A model generated the notes under the pieces. The model was not told where the DNA came from. It saw only the letters and a program-made list of their open reading frames with translations, and did no database searches. 64,000 bases of DNA from a virus, in the IMG/VR virus record IMGVR_UViG_3300042465_005589, positions 254,165 to 318,164 of that record. One strand, written 5' to 3'. Below are positions 1 through 8,914 of this stretch, one piece after another. Position 1 is the stretch's first letter. The number at the start of each line of letters is the position of its first letter. The translations under genes and the position numbers were made by a program.

Positions 1-84
1 GTAATAAGTTCTAGTGAAGTTTATTAATTCAGTTCTAATTGATTGGAAGTCTCTCGTAGTATACGATATTTTTTTATTAGCCAT
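1..84 (-). CDS. 6: Baseplate wedge protein gp6-like, N-terminal fragment
   Basis: Only the first 28 codons are inside the window; the gene runs off the left edge. The visible N-terminus contains YTTRDFQSIRTELINF, which resembles the conserved start of gp6/baseplate J-like wedge proteins of T4-related phages. The gene begins 5 bases after the stop of the gp25-like gene, the gp25-gp6 order found in T4. In T4 gp6 forms the wedge ring that joins the hub to the tail-fibre attachment proteins. The ATG at 84-82 is the only start nearby. Identification rests on a short segment and on gene order. Confidence 0.6.
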   Translation of the reverse strand, partial: MANKKISYTTRDFQSIRTELINFTRTYY

Positions 85-89
85 ATTCT

Positions 90-548
90 TTAAATATTTA
101 GGATTACAAAATCACTAGCGTTAAACACGTCATTATTTATTTGATAATCTATTTTAACTTTCGCAGTATGTTCTTTAGTTCCAATACCCGGTACTCTAAA
201 AACACGAGTATCGTATTGGTCAACATAAGTACCTTTATCTTCTTCACCATCAGACGCTGCGGTGATACTTATATTTTTTATTGTTATTCCCGGTATATAT
301 TCTTCAACAGCATCTCTAATTTCCGCATCAATATCTGAAAAGGTTGGACCATCTAATGGTTCAAAAATAAATTCATATAGTCTTGTTCCAAAATCGGGTA
401 AAAAATATCTACTTCCTTTTCTAGTTAATAATAAATGTATTAAATCCGTTCTTGTTTCTTGAGTACTGTCTGTAGAAAGGTCTAAATACTTCCCATCATA
501 AGAATCCCTAAAAGGGAAATTAATACCATATGTTTTTCCATCTGCCAT
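90..548 (-). CDS. 25: Baseplate wedge protein gp25-like
   Basis: A 152-aa protein of the gp25/GpW family, a small lysozyme-fold-like wedge component conserved in contractile tails and type VI secretion. Typical family features are INFPFRDS near the N-terminus, then RTDLIHLLLTRKGSRYFLPDFG, in which the RxDLxxLLxTxxGxRxxxPxFG pattern is diagnostic, and LYEFIFEP. An upstream in-frame start at 605 would add 19 residues (MIFYFTLFIRNN...), but those codons overlap the TATTTATAA box and the terminator of the preceding unit. The ATG at 548, giving MADGKTYG, is therefore preferred. It is followed directly by gp6, so the two are probably co-transcribed wedge genes. Confidence 0.88.
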   Translation of the reverse strand: MADGKTYGINFPFRDSYDGKYLDLSTDSTQETRTDLIHLLLTRKGSRYFLPDFGTRLYEFIFEPLDGPTFSDIDAEIRDAVEEYIPGITIKNISITAASDGEEDKGTYVDQYDTRVFRVPGIGTKEHTAKVKIDYQINNDVFNASDFVILNI

Positions 549-577
549 ATCTATAAATATAGTGTCATAATTATTTC

Positions 578-586
578 TTATAAATA
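578..586 (-). promoter_or_regulatory. Recurrent TATTTATAA box before the gp25-like gene
   Basis: The minus strand reads CTATTTATAAG, 29 nt before the chosen ATG at 548 and just after the nrdA terminator. The same box precedes most first genes of transcription units in this window, so it is read as a phage promoter element. This is inference from recurrence. Confidence 0.5.
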
Positions 587-599
587 GAGTAAAATAAAA

Positions 600-621
600 A
601 ATCACGACCGAAGTCGTGATT
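600..621 (-). terminator. Intrinsic terminator after nrdA
   Basis: A 9-bp perfect stem (AATCACGAC / GTCGTGATT) with a 4-nt CGAA loop (UUCG on the minus strand), followed on the minus strand by a T-rich tract. It lies 25 bases beyond the nrdA stop and closes the helicase-nrdB-nrdA unit. Confidence 0.85.
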
Positions 622-645
622 AATGTTATAATTATTTTATTTTAA

Positions 646-3060
646 TTAAGAACCACATCCAAAACACTCAAATTCAGTATCTGTTGGTTTTGTAGTCAAA
701 TCAACTGTTGGTTTCTCAACTGTCTTTGGTTGTTGAATTTTTGTAATGTCAACCGCCAAGTGTTTTGCTCCGGTAGATATCGCTTTTGTTCTAACATAAT
801 AACAAAGAGTTTTCAATCCTTTACCCCAAGAATGGAAGTGAGATGATGAAATCTTTGATAATGTTGGTTCAGACATATAGATATTCATCGATTGTGATTG
901 GTCTATGAATGGTGCTCTGTCTGCCGCCATATCAATAAGTTCTCTTTGTGATATTTCCCAAATCGTTCTATATTTTGGAATCAAATGTTCAATTCGTTTT
1001 ACCTTCTTATTGTAATTCTTATCTTCCGGGTCCAAATAGTGATTAAAGTTAATATTTTGAACAGACCCTTCATTCATAATGATTTCATTCTTCAAATCCT
1101 CACACCAAACACCTAACTTTTCAAAATCGTTAATTAAGTATTTGTTAACTATTAAGATTTCACCCCCAACTACACGACGATTAAATAATGCTGAGTGAGC
1201 TGGTTCTGTCATTTCAAATGAACCTGTAATCTTAGCAGAAGATGCTACTGGCATCTGAGCTGTGAATAACGAGTTACAAACCCCGTGATTGGATACTTCT
1301 AACTTAAGTGAGTCCCAATCCCACATTCTTCCTAATCCTTCGTAATCTAACCCCCACATATCAAATTGGAATATACCTTTTGACATTGGTGACCCATTAA
1401 AGAAGTCGTATGGTTTGTATTCACCTGTTTTACATAGGTTCATACTTTCGGTGATTGCTGCGAAGTAGATTGTTTCAAAAATCTCTTTATTAAGTTTCTT
1501 CGCTTCTTCAGTTGTAAAGATATAATCCATTAAGAAGAATACATCAGCAAGACCTTGTGTTCCAATGGCAATCGCTCTTTGTTCCAACCCACCTTTTCTT
1601 CCTTGTTCAGTTGAATAACTATTGATGTCAACAACTTTGTTAAGTGCTCTAACAACCTTTCTAACTTCACTATAAAGTAATTTGAAATCAAACTCTCCTT
1701 TTATGATGAAGTTCTTCAATACCATAGATGATAACGTACAGATTGCTGTGGTATTCTCATCGGTGAATTGGTAAATCTCATTACATAGGTTAGATTGTTT
1801 AATCACTCCAATGTTTTGATGGTTTGTCTTTCTGTTGGCACTATCTTTAGAACATAAGTAAGGAACTCCGGTTTCAACCTGAGATTCAATAATCTTATTC
1901 CAAATTGTTTGTGCTTTCACTTTCTTACCTAAACCAAGTTCAACCGCTTTGTTGTAATTTGATTCATACTCATCACCGTAAGCTTCTTGTAATGGTTTGA
2001 TACCCGCTTTGATAATGTCGTTAGGACAGAACAAATACCAATCATCATTGTTCTTAACTGCGTTCATAAAGTTGTCCGGTAACCAAATTGAGGTAAATAA
2101 ATCTTTAGCTCTCAATTCTTCTGCCCCCGTATTCTTTTTGATTTCAAGTAAATCAATAATGTCTTTATGCCAAGGTTCAATATAGATAGCTGCACTTCCC
2201 GGTCTTCTACCTTGTTGATTAAAGAATCTTAACCCTTCATTAACAATCTTTAGGTATTTCAATAAACCACCCGCAAATCCTCCTGATGAGTTAATACGAC
2301 TCTCTTTACTACGAATGTTAGACATACATAAACCAATTCCAGCCGCATCTGACGAATAGGTTGAAATGTCATTAAATGTATCCAACAAACCTTGTCTTGA
2401 ATCTCCGTTATTGTACTTCAATACACAAGACGCTAGTTGAGGTGTTTTGGTACCTGCATTAATCATAATTGGTGTTGCCGGAGAGATAAGTTGATTCGAT
2501 AACGAATTATAGTATTCAACCGCCTCTTCAAATGATTTAGTCACCCATAAAGCAACTCTCATATACATATGTTGTGGTCTTTCAACTACAACACCTTTAG
2601 GTGTTTTCAACAAATACATTTCCTGTAATGATTTCCACGCAAAATAATCAAAATTGTAATCATTCTCGTGATTTATTACAGAATCAATATCACCCCAACC
2701 ATATTCGTTAATTGTATCGATTAAGATATCGTTAATAACTCCATCCTCGTGTAAACGTTTCATAGTATTACAGAAACTTTCATCAGTCTCTTTGTGATAC
2801 GCAGATATTGCCACAGATGACGCTAGTCTTGAGTAATCGTGATGACTACCGGTATAAGCCGCAGCAATCTCGTAAACCAATTTATCTAACTCTTTAGTGG
2901 TAATAACACCTTCAGTTGGAACCGAAGTGATTACTTTAATGAATACCTCATCAGCATTTACGTTCAACCCTTTGGCTGCTCTCTTTACTCTGTTGTATAT
3001 TTTTTGGGGGTTAAAGGAAACCTCATCTCCCCCTCTTTTTCTTATTTTTAGTGACATCAT
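646..3060 (-). CDS. nrdA: Ribonucleoside-diphosphate reductase class I, large subunit
   Basis: This 804-aa subunit reduces ribonucleotides to deoxyribonucleotides for phage DNA synthesis. An N-terminal ATP-cone (about residues 3-90, KIRKRGGDEVSFN) precedes the catalytic barrel. Key residues are visible: Cys212 in LASCVLKYNNGD; the NLCNEI motif with Asn424, radical Cys426 and Glu428; the partner Cys441 in TAICTLSS; and a C-terminal CFGC pair (799/802) for re-reduction. The spacing 212-426 equals the 225-439 spacing of the E. coli enzyme, while the 426-441 loop is shorter than E. coli 439-462. Two adjacent ATGs begin the gene, 1 base after the nrdB stop, with an AGAGGA ribosome site. It is the last gene before the 600-621 terminator. 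Confidence 0.97.
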   Translation of the reverse strand: MMSLKIRKRGGDEVSFNPQKIYNRVKRAAKGLNVNADEVFIKVITSVPTEGVITTKELDKLVYEIAAAYTGSHHDYSRLASSVAISAYHKETDESFCNTMKRLHEDGVINDILIDTINEYGWGDIDSVINHENDYNFDYFAWKSLQEMYLLKTPKGVVVERPQHMYMRVALWVTKSFEEAVEYYNSLSNQLISPATPIMINAGTKTPQLASCVLKYNNGDSRQGLLDTFNDISTYSSDAAGIGLCMSNIRSKESRINSSGGFAGGLLKYLKIVNEGLRFFNQQGRRPGSAAIYIEPWHKDIIDLLEIKKNTGAEELRAKDLFTSIWLPDNFMNAVKNNDDWYLFCPNDIIKAGIKPLQEAYGDEYESNYNKAVELGLGKKVKAQTIWNKIIESQVETGVPYLCSKDSANRKTNHQNIGVIKQSNLCNEIYQFTDENTTAICTLSSMVLKNFIIKGEFDFKLLYSEVRKVVRALNKVVDINSYSTEQGRKGGLEQRAIAIGTQGLADVFFLMDYIFTTEEAKKLNKEIFETIYFAAITESMNLCKTGEYKPYDFFNGSPMSKGIFQFDMWGLDYEGLGRMWDWDSLKLEVSNHGVCNSLFTAQMPVASSAKITGSFEMTEPAHSALFNRRVVGGEILIVNKYLINDFEKLGVWCEDLKNEIIMNEGSVQNINFNHYLDPEDKNYNKKVKRIEHLIPKYRTIWEISQRELIDMAADRAPFIDQSQSMNIYMSEPTLSKISSSHFHSWGKGLKTLCYYVRTKAISTGAKHLAVDITKIQQPKTVEKPTVDLTTKPTDTEFECFGCGS

Positions 3061-3061
3061 A

Positions 3062-4012
3062 TTAAAAATCCTCTGTGAATGTTAATGACTCTCCTAACTT
3101 AGCTTTTTGGTACTCCATAGTTCTTGATTCAAAAAAGTTACCTTTTGTTTCAACAGCAATTTGTTCCATAAATTTGAATGGTTGTTCAACATTAAAATGT
3201 TTCTTACATCCAAACTTAACTAGTAGTCCGTCAGTTACGAATTCAAGATATTGTTTCATCAAGTTTGAATTCATACCAATTAAAGATACAGGTAATGATT
3301 CAGTAATAAACTCTTTTTCAATCTCTAACGCTGATAATAAGATTTCTTTAATTCTTTTCTCCGTTGGTTTGTTTTCAACGTGATTGTTAATCAAATGAAT
3401 TGCAAAATCACAGTGTAAATTCTCATCTTTGAAAATAAGACTATTAGCGTTACATAATCCCTGCATAATTCCTCTTGATTTCATCCAAAAAATAGAACAG
3501 AACGACCCTGAGAAGAAAATTCCTTCAACCGCCGCGAACGCAACTAATCTTTCTTGGAAAGAAGCGTTCTCAATCCAATCAAGAGCCCATTTAGCTTTCT
3601 TTTGAACCGCTGGTAATCTATCAATTGCGTGGAAACATTCGTCTTTCTCTGTCTCATCAGATACATAAGTATCAATCAATAATGAGTACATTAACGAGTG
3701 AATGTTCTCCATCATAATTTGGAATCCGTAGAAGAATTTTGCTTCAGCATACTGAACTTCTTTTAAGAAATTCTCCGCCAAGTTTTCATTTACAATACCA
3801 TCAGACGCTGCGAAAAACGCTAATACATTTTTAAGGAAAAATCTTTCGTTATCAGATAGGTTTTCCCAATCTCTAATATCGTTAGATAAATCCACTTCTT
3901 CAGCTGTCCAAAACGCTGCTTGGTGTTGTTTGTAATATTCCCAAATGTCGTTATGTTCTATTGGGAAGATAACGAATCTGTCATTGTTTGGTTCTAATAT
4001 TTTTTCTTTCAT
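3062..4012 (-). CDS. nrdB: Ribonucleoside-diphosphate reductase class I, small subunit
   Basis: A 316-aa ferritin-like protein that houses the di-iron centre and the tyrosyl radical passed to NrdA. All six expected metal ligands can be placed: Asp71, Glu102, His105, Glu163, Glu197 and His200. Tyr109 lies four residues after His105, as the radical Tyr122 does in E. coli, so it looks like a classical class Ia/Ib enzyme and not a radical-Tyr-less type. The C-terminal tail ESLTFTEDF matches the peptide by which R2 docks on R1. It lies 1 base after the helicase stop and 1 base before nrdA, in one tightly coupled unit. Confidence 0.97.
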   Translation of the reverse strand: MKEKILEPNNDRFVIFPIEHNDIWEYYKQHQAAFWTAEEVDLSNDIRDWENLSDNERFFLKNVLAFFAASDGIVNENLAENFLKEVQYAEAKFFYGFQIMMENIHSLMYSLLIDTYVSDETEKDECFHAIDRLPAVQKKAKWALDWIENASFQERLVAFAAVEGIFFSGSFCSIFWMKSRGIMQGLCNANSLIFKDENLHCDFAIHLINNHVENKPTEKRIKEILLSALEIEKEFITESLPVSLIGMNSNLMKQYLEFVTDGLLVKFGCKKHFNVEQPFKFMEQIAVETKGNFFESRTMEYQKAKLGESLTFTEDF

Positions 4013-4013
4013 A

Positions 4014-5399
4014 TTAATTATTTTGTTGTTGGTTTTTTTCTTTTCTCTTGTCTAACAAGTCCTTGATTCTCTGTCTATTTCTTTCTTCGGTTTGTTCTTC
4101 TAAACCTAAGAATGTTACCGAACTTTCAGTATCAATCTCCAACATACCATTATCAAATTTACAATTCTCAAATACAACACCATCATCACCAATACGGGAT
4201 TTAGTTATTGCTATCGTCGCCAATTTCATTTCTTTTTGTTGTAGAGATTTAGCCACGGAAATAATTACGTGTCCAACCTGAGCTTTCTTGATAGAACCAC
4301 CCATTTGGTCGGTTGTTACAACATCTGACGATATTGAACTTCTATTACCCTGAGTTGCTGTCCATCCTACCAAATCAAGTTCGTGACACATAGATTCAAA
4401 ACCTCTCATCACAGACCCTTCAGATTTCCATTCATCCCCCAAGTTTTTATCCGGAACCACACAATCAATGTAGTCTAACAATACCATATCAATTTTGATT
4501 CCTTCTGAAATCATTTTTCTGATTTGATTCTTAATCTGCATCATTGTTATTGTATCAGAGGGTAATTTTTTAAGTATCAATTCATTAGGCATTTTCTCCT
4601 TAATTTCTTGAACTTTAATCATAACCTCTTCTTTTTTTATCGACAATTCATCCGGATGAATCTTTGTCCATAATGTAATGTGTTTACGTTGGATAATCTT
4701 TGGGTTATCCTCAAAGAATATTTGTAAAACGTTATACCCCAAATTAAATGCGTGATTTGCAATTTTTGTAAGTAAGGTAGATTTACCTACCCCTGTTGGT
4801 GCTAAAATAACACCGATTTCACCCTTAGCCAACCCCCCTTTTAAGAGTCTATCTATACCCGGAATACCCATCGGTATCGGATGACGATAATCTTCGTTTA
4901 GAACATCATCTAAGTTACTAAAAACACTTTCCGTTCCCTTATCGTGTTCCCCAACTTGTAATGCCTTACTAACCATTTCCTCTAATGTGTCATAACTCTC
5001 AAATTCACCGGTGTCGATGATTTTTTGAGCTTTAACCATTACTTTCTGTAACTCCTGTTGCTTACAGAACTTCATCGATTTTTCTTGTACAAATTCAGCA
5101 CCTTCAAGCGTGGACTCCTTAACTTTTGTAAGGGTATCAATAATGATTTTAGCCGCTAGAGGTTGTTGTATCTCAGATTTTGTAATTTGTTCTAATGTGT
5201 CAAAGGTTGGTGTGTGTTCGTATTTTGTGTAATATTCTTTAATCATTTGAATGATTAATTTGAAGTATTTATTCTCAAAATAACTTGTTTCAATCACATC
5301 TATAATAGACCTTGAGAAGTCTTTGTCGATAATGATTTGGTTTAATAATTGTATCTGAAAGGTACTCCCCAGATACTCGAAATTTTTGTTTGACGCCAT
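4014..5399 (-). CDS. 41: Replicative DNA helicase, DnaB/T4 gp41-like
   Basis: A 461-aa hexameric-type helicase expected to unwind the fork 5' to 3' with a phage primase. The N-terminal helical domain (about 1-110) is followed by a RecA-fold motor: Walker [10 protein letters not shown] (200-208), a Walker B strand VLLDYID, and an arginine/glutamine region near [18 protein letters not shown]-like segment ([13 protein letters not shown]) just before Walker A is typical of the DnaB family. It is the first gene of the helicase-nrdB-nrdA unit and is preceded by the recurrent box at 5418-5427. No separate primase gene is in the window. Confidence 0.92.
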   Translation of the reverse strand: MASNKNFEYLGSTFQIQLLNQIIIDKDFSRSIIDVIETSYFENKYFKLIIQMIKEYYTKYEHTPTFDTLEQITKSEIQQPLAAKIIIDTLTKVKESTLEGAEFVQEKSMKFCKQQELQKVMVKAQKIIDTGEFESYDTLEEMVSKALQVGEHDKGTESVFSNLDDVLNEDYRHPIPMGIPGIDRLLKGGLAKGEIGVILAPTGVGKSTLLTKIANHAFNLGYNVLQIFFEDNPKIIQRKHITLWTKIHPDELSIKKEEVMIKVQEIKEKMPNELILKKLPSDTITMMQIKNQIRKMISEGIKIDMVLLDYIDCVVPDKNLGDEWKSEGSVMRGFESMCHELDLVGWTATQGNRSSISSDVVTTDQMGGSIKKAQVGHVIISVAKSLQQKEMKLATIAITKSRIGDDGVVFENCKFDNGMLEIDTESSVTFLGLEEQTEERNRQRIKDLLDKRKEKNQQQNN

Positions 5400-5417
5400 A
5401 TTTTTTCTTTTAGTGTA

Positions 5418-5427
5418 TTAATAAATA
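5418..5427 (-). promoter_or_regulatory. TATTTATTAA box before the helicase gene
   Basis: The minus strand reads AGTATTTATTAATACAC, 18 nt before the helicase ATG and directly after the stop of the upstream 150-aa gene. It is the same element as at other unit starts; promoter function is inferred. Confidence 0.5.
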
Positions 5428-5880
5428 CTATACACTTAGGTTAACTTCTAAATATTTTTTGGTTAAATCTTTTGATGAAAAAATGTCAGTTAAGTTCATC
5501 AACAAGTTTTTTAGGTGTGGGCGTACATCCACAGTATATCTTATCTTTGGAGGGTATACTTTAGCATCCACCTGTCTATGACAAATTGTCACATCATTTT
5601 GTTTGATGAAGATGTTAAAGTACTCCGGACCGTCAGTATAAGACGTTTCCAAAATAGCAGGATTGTTCACAATTTCGTACATATTGTCTGTCATATATGT
5701 TACGGTTTTCAATGATAATTGTGTTTGAATATCGTCTTTAAATTCACGAAGTAATTCATAAAGTTCTAACGAATATTTCGCCTCATTGTTGAACTCTCTC
5801 ACGTTAAAAAATCTTTGTACAATGATGTTATCATTTACCATCATTAAGAATTCTAATTTTACCGATTCTTGGTCTTTCAT
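5428..5880 (-). CDS. Hypothetical protein in the replication cluster
   Basis: A 150-aa protein that I do not recognise. It has no signal peptide or membrane segment. The sequence is mixed alpha/beta with an acidic-hydrophobic middle (LYELLREFKDDIQTQL) and a beta-rich half (VDAKVYPPKIRYTVDVRP). It sits between RNase H and the gp41-like helicase, 8 bases from the RNase H stop. In T4-like phages such positions often hold helicase-loader or accessory replication factors, but nothing in the sequence proves that role here. Confidence 0.7.
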   Translation of the reverse strand: MKDQESVKLEFLMMVNDNIIVQRFFNVREFNNEAKYSLELYELLREFKDDIQTQLSLKTVTYMTDNMYEIVNNPAILETSYTDGPEYFNIFIKQNDVTICHRQVDAKVYPPKIRYTVDVRPHLKNLLMNLTDIFSSKDLTKKYLEVNLSV

Positions 5881-5888
5881 AGTTTTAA

Positions 5889-6890
5889 TTAATTGTTTTT
5901 ATAATTTCTTTTTTCTTTTCTTGTTAGTTTCATAAAGGGTCTAACAAAGTTTACCCACGCATCATCTCCCTTTGGTAGATACTTAAAAAAACCGTCTTCC
6001 ATCATCATTTTAATAAGACCCCTATGACCCCTTCCATCAGGGTCTAAGGTTTCTTTATAATACAATTCAACAAGTTCCTTAGCATCATCACTAATTAGAG
6101 GGTTTGATAAATTTATGATTTTTTCGTTAATCACAAAATATTCATCACCATAAACACCACTTTTAGTTTTACCAGATAACAAATTTTGTAAGGTCTTGTT
6201 ATCCTTGTTCTCTTTCAGAAGGATTTCCGCCTTTTCTAAAATATCGGTAAATGAAACCGGTTTTTCAAGTAGCTCAGGAAAAAACTTTATAAGTGTCTTT
6301 TCACCCAACCCATATATCCCATCAATATTGTCCGATTTATCTCCTGACAATATCTTATAAGTTTTAATGTTTTCGTGTGGAAATTCGTAAAATTCACATT
6401 TGATTTTACTACCTAAATGATAAGTTTCTTTAGTTCTTGGATAAAATACCGATACCTTGTCTGATATTAGTTGGGTTAGGTCTTTATCCCCCGAATAGAT
6501 GGTTTTTTGTTCGTTCTCCGAGATTTGGCAATAATAAGCAATCAAATCGTCGCCTTCGTTATTATCTACGTTGATTTGTCTTATATAACATTCCTCCAAG
6601 TATTGTTTGATTCTCTCTTTCTGTTCTTCAAAAGATTCATCTTTGAAATCTTCGGTTATACGTCGTTTTTCTTTATATTGGGGGTAAATAAGTTTTCGGG
6701 CGGATGAATTATTATCTCCATCCCACATAACAACAACCTTATCAAAATTTTGTTCGTCTATAAAACGTCTAATTGTATTGATAAAATGCCATAATCCTCC
6801 TATGTGTTTTCCGTTGTGGTAAAAGTCTTTAACCCCACAAAATCCAATCTTAAGTAGATTGTTTCCATCCACTAATAGTGTTTTAGTCAC
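5889..6890 (-). CDS. rnh: RNase H / 5'-3' exonuclease, FEN-1 family (T4 rnh-like)
   Basis: A 333-aa flap endonuclease-family enzyme that should remove RNA primers from lagging-strand fragments. Acidic metal ligands are all visible: Asp8 (LLVDGNN), Asp57/Asp59 (MWDGDN), Glu112-Asp114-Asp115 (NEGDDLIAYY), Asp135/Asp137 (YSGDKDL) and Asp184/Asp187 (SGDKSDN). The helix-three-turn-helix DNA-binding segment follows at about 189-200 (IDGIYGLGEKTL). The length matches T4 RNase H (305 aa). It lies next to the helicase and just downstream of the HNH cassette. Confidence 0.93.
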   Translation of the reverse strand: MTKTLLVDGNNLLKIGFCGVKDFYHNGKHIGGLWHFINTIRRFIDEQNFDKVVVMWDGDNNSSARKLIYPQYKEKRRITEDFKDESFEEQKERIKQYLEECYIRQINVDNNEGDDLIAYYCQISENEQKTIYSGDKDLTQLISDKVSVFYPRTKETYHLGSKIKCEFYEFPHENIKTYKILSGDKSDNIDGIYGLGEKTLIKFFPELLEKPVSFTDILEKAEILLKENKDNKTLQNLLSGKTKSGVYGDEYFVINEKIINLSNPLISDDAKELVELYYKETLDPDGRGHRGLIKMMMEDGFFKYLPKGDDAWVNFVRPFMKLTRKEKRNYKNN

Positions 6891-6911
6891 TTGGTTTGTT
6901 TGTATTCGTTA

Positions 6912-7640
6912 CTATAAAATTTTGTTACTCTTTTTCAAATTATCTTCCGCCCATAGTGGTTGGAGATTTTCATAATGACACAACTTATAAAGTTCGTCTT
7001 CTGTTTTTGCCGATGATAGTGGAATGATGTGGTCAATATGCCACTCACTCCGGTTGTCCCAACTCATACCATCAGTAAATTGGGTTTCTAAATGTTCTTT
7101 TAGAAATTGGGGGGAACAACCTACAATATCAAAAGTTTTGTTTTTTTTGGTGATGTTTCGGGTTTTAAGAAACGATAAAAGTCTAGACCTCATCACACAT
7201 TTTAATCGAAAAATAACATCATTCTTTAATCTTAAAGAATGATAAAGATTTCTTTTTACTTTAACTTTCTCCTTATTTTTTTCTGACCATTCTTTTTTAT
7301 AAGTTAAAATATTTTCTTTATTCTTCTCATAATATATTTTATACCTGTTTGGGTCTTTTTGGTATCTTTTTTTTGACCTATCATTATCTTTTATCCTAAT
7401 AACATCAATATTTTCTTCTCGGTAATTTTTAACTTTTAATAATATTTTTTCCCGGTTATCAACATATTCTTTTCTTTTTTGGTCTTTTATTTTTTCATCG
7501 TTATTATCCCTATATTTTTTCCAAACTAAATAAGAACATTGTTTACATTCAGTTCTAAACCCATCTTTAGAATCTTTTCTTTTTCTAAAATTAGACAATT
7601 CTTTTTTAAGATTACACTTACTACAAACTTTAGTTTCCAT
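6912..7640 (-). CDS. HNH endonuclease with N-terminal zinc ribbon (homing-type)
   Basis: This 242-aa protein has a four-cysteine zinc finger at Cys6, Cys9, Cys32 and Cys35, a long Lys/Arg/Asn-rich helical linker (about 45-135), and a C-terminal HNH nuclease with HIDH (201-204) and Asn225 in HYENLQPLW. This architecture is typical of free-standing phage HNH endonucleases that copy themselves into relatives. Base composition is even more A/T-biased than that of its neighbours. Its start codon overlaps the 3' end of a 50-aa ribbon-helix-helix gene, suggesting translational coupling and a two-gene mobile cassette between uvsX and rnh. Confidence 0.88.
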   Translation of the reverse strand: METKVCSKCNLKKELSNFRKRKDSKDGFRTECKQCSYLVWKKYRDNNDEKIKDQKRKEYVDNREKILLKVKNYREENIDVIRIKDNDRSKKRYQKDPNRYKIYYEKNKENILTYKKEWSEKNKEKVKVKRNLYHSLRLKNDVIFRLKCVMRSRLLSFLKTRNITKKNKTFDIVGCSPQFLKEHLETQFTDGMSWDNRSEWHIDHIIPLSSAKTEDELYKLCHYENLQPLWAEDNLKKSNKIL

Positions 7641-7782
7641 TTTTAATATATTCTTTTAATAATTTATTAACAAGGGAAGATAAATTTATAGATTTATCCT
7701 TAAAGTATTGTGGTAATTCGGGGTCAACCGAAACACCAATTTTAACTTTTTTTTCAATTTCTTCTTTTTTCTTTCTTCCCAT
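7630..7782 (-). CDS. Small ribbon-helix-helix protein upstream of the HNH gene
   Basis: A 50-aa ORF not broken by stops: a Lys-rich N-terminus, then KVKIGVSVDPELPQYF (beta-strand with alternating residues and a helix cap) and INLSSLVNKLLKEYI, the shape of Arc/CopG/MetJ-type DNA-binding proteins. The last 11 bases overlap the start of the HNH endonuclease gene. It may repress its own cassette or help the nuclease bind. An AT-rich GATATTTATTAG box lies only a few bases before its ATG. The fold is inferred from pattern alone. Confidence 0.65.
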   Translation of the reverse strand: MGRKKKEEIEKKVKIGVSVDPELPQYFKDKSINLSSLVNKLLKEYIKNGN

Positions 7783-7784
7783 AC

Positions 7785-7794
7785 TAATAAATAT
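7785..7794 (-). promoter_or_regulatory. GATATTTATT box before the RHH-HNH cassette
   Basis: The minus strand reads GATATTTATTAGT immediately before the ATG at 7782. The spacing is much shorter than elsewhere, so either the transcript is nearly leaderless or the box is coincidental. Confidence 0.35.
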
Positions 7795-7833
7795 CTACAA
7801 ATTATAAAAAAGTAGAATTATTACAACTTTTTT

Positions 7834-8823
7834 TTATTCGTCAGAATCATCTTCACCTATCTCATCTAACACCAATTCACCTGTACCACTAAGGATTGCT
7901 CCCCAATAACTAGAATATTGTTTTTTATATTTCTCCAAAGCCTCTTTTGTGTCCGCAATATATCCTTGAGGTACAGCAATAATTTTACCATCTTTATAAG
8001 CAATACCATTTACGTGATTTTTTAATATAGACACTTTTGTTCTGACCGCGTAAGATATGGTTCTCCCATTTTTAGTTGCGGTAATATGACTAACACCAGC
8101 ATTTTTTTGATTACCAAATAAAAACACCAAAGAAGCCGCAAGATATAACGCATTTCCCCCTTTAGGTTTTATAGTCGCTTGGCCGAAAGGTGAGTCAGGT
8201 AATTCAACCCAAGGTTGTACAATAACAGTTAAAGTGTTATAGTAAGGATAGTCCTCTTTTTTAGATTTTGAAATTCTAGAATGAATACCCATACCTATTT
8301 TATCCGCAAGAACTTTAGCATTGTGCATTCCTCCACCTTTTCCGTCAAATGTCATTTGACAGGGGATGCTACCAATACTATCAAAGAAAAAAGGAACACT
8401 ATAAGGTAACTCCCCTTTTTCTTGAGCATCAAGTATATCATTTATAAAATCAGTTGACTGTTCAATTGTTTCAAAACTATCATTAAAGATAAATTGACCA
8501 TCCCACTCACCATTTTCATTTTGTTCAGCCTGTAAACCCAATTCAACGGCATGTTCCCAACTCCATTTCTTTTCTGTTATTATAAACACAGGTAGATGAC
8601 CCTTTTTTTGAGCATCAACTGCCGCTAATATCATTGCCGTTGTTTTTGAAGAATTGGAATGACCCAAGAACATATTAATACCCCCCATTACAGGTCCGGG
8701 TAAACCACAAGCATCCATAAAAGCTTCACCGCAGTTATAGAAACTTTCAGGTTTGTATTTTGTTTTTGTAGAGAATTTACCCTTTATATCCTCTAACGAG
8801 AATGTTTTCTTTTTAATCGCCAT
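7834..8823 (-). CDS. uvsX: UvsX/RecA-like recombinase
   Basis: A 329-aa RecA-fold ATPase expected to catalyse strand exchange in recombination-dependent replication. Walker A is GHSNSSKTT (54-62); the second glycine of the usual GxxxxGK is replaced by Ser, as UvsX proteins commonly deviate here (T4 has GPSKSFKS). A Walker B-type strand PFFFDSIGSIP follows at about 142-152, and an acidic C-terminus (LDEIGEDDSDE) is present as in RecA/UvsX. It lies next to the gp32-like SSB gene, its functional partner. Confidence 0.9.
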   Translation of the reverse strand: MAIKKKTFSLEDIKGKFSTKTKYKPESFYNCGEAFMDACGLPGPVMGGINMFLGHSNSSKTTAMILAAVDAQKKGHLPVFIITEKKWSWEHAVELGLQAEQNENGEWDGQFIFNDSFETIEQSTDFINDILDAQEKGELPYSVPFFFDSIGSIPCQMTFDGKGGGMHNAKVLADKIGMGIHSRISKSKKEDYPYYNTLTVIVQPWVELPDSPFGQATIKPKGGNALYLAASLVFLFGNQKNAGVSHITATKNGRTISYAVRTKVSILKNHVNGIAYKDGKIIAVPQGYIADTKEALEKYKKQYSSYWGAILSGTGELVLDEIGEDDSDE

Positions 8824-8863
8824 ATATCTATGTTAATTTAATTTTTTAGTTTTTGTAGACAAG

Positions 8864-8892
8864 TAGGACACTAAGTATGTCTTAGTGCCCTA
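8864..8892 (-). other. Hairpin between gp32-like SSB gene and uvsX
   Basis: A 12-bp stem with one mismatch (TAGGACACTAAG / CTTAGTGCCCTA) and a 5-nt loop lies in the 91-bp gap after the SSB stop. No T-run follows on the minus strand, so it is a poor intrinsic terminator. It may be an RNA processing or attenuation element controlling the SSB/UvsX ratio. Confidence 0.45.
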
Positions 8893-8914
8893 TATTTATG
8901 TCTAAGTTATTTGA

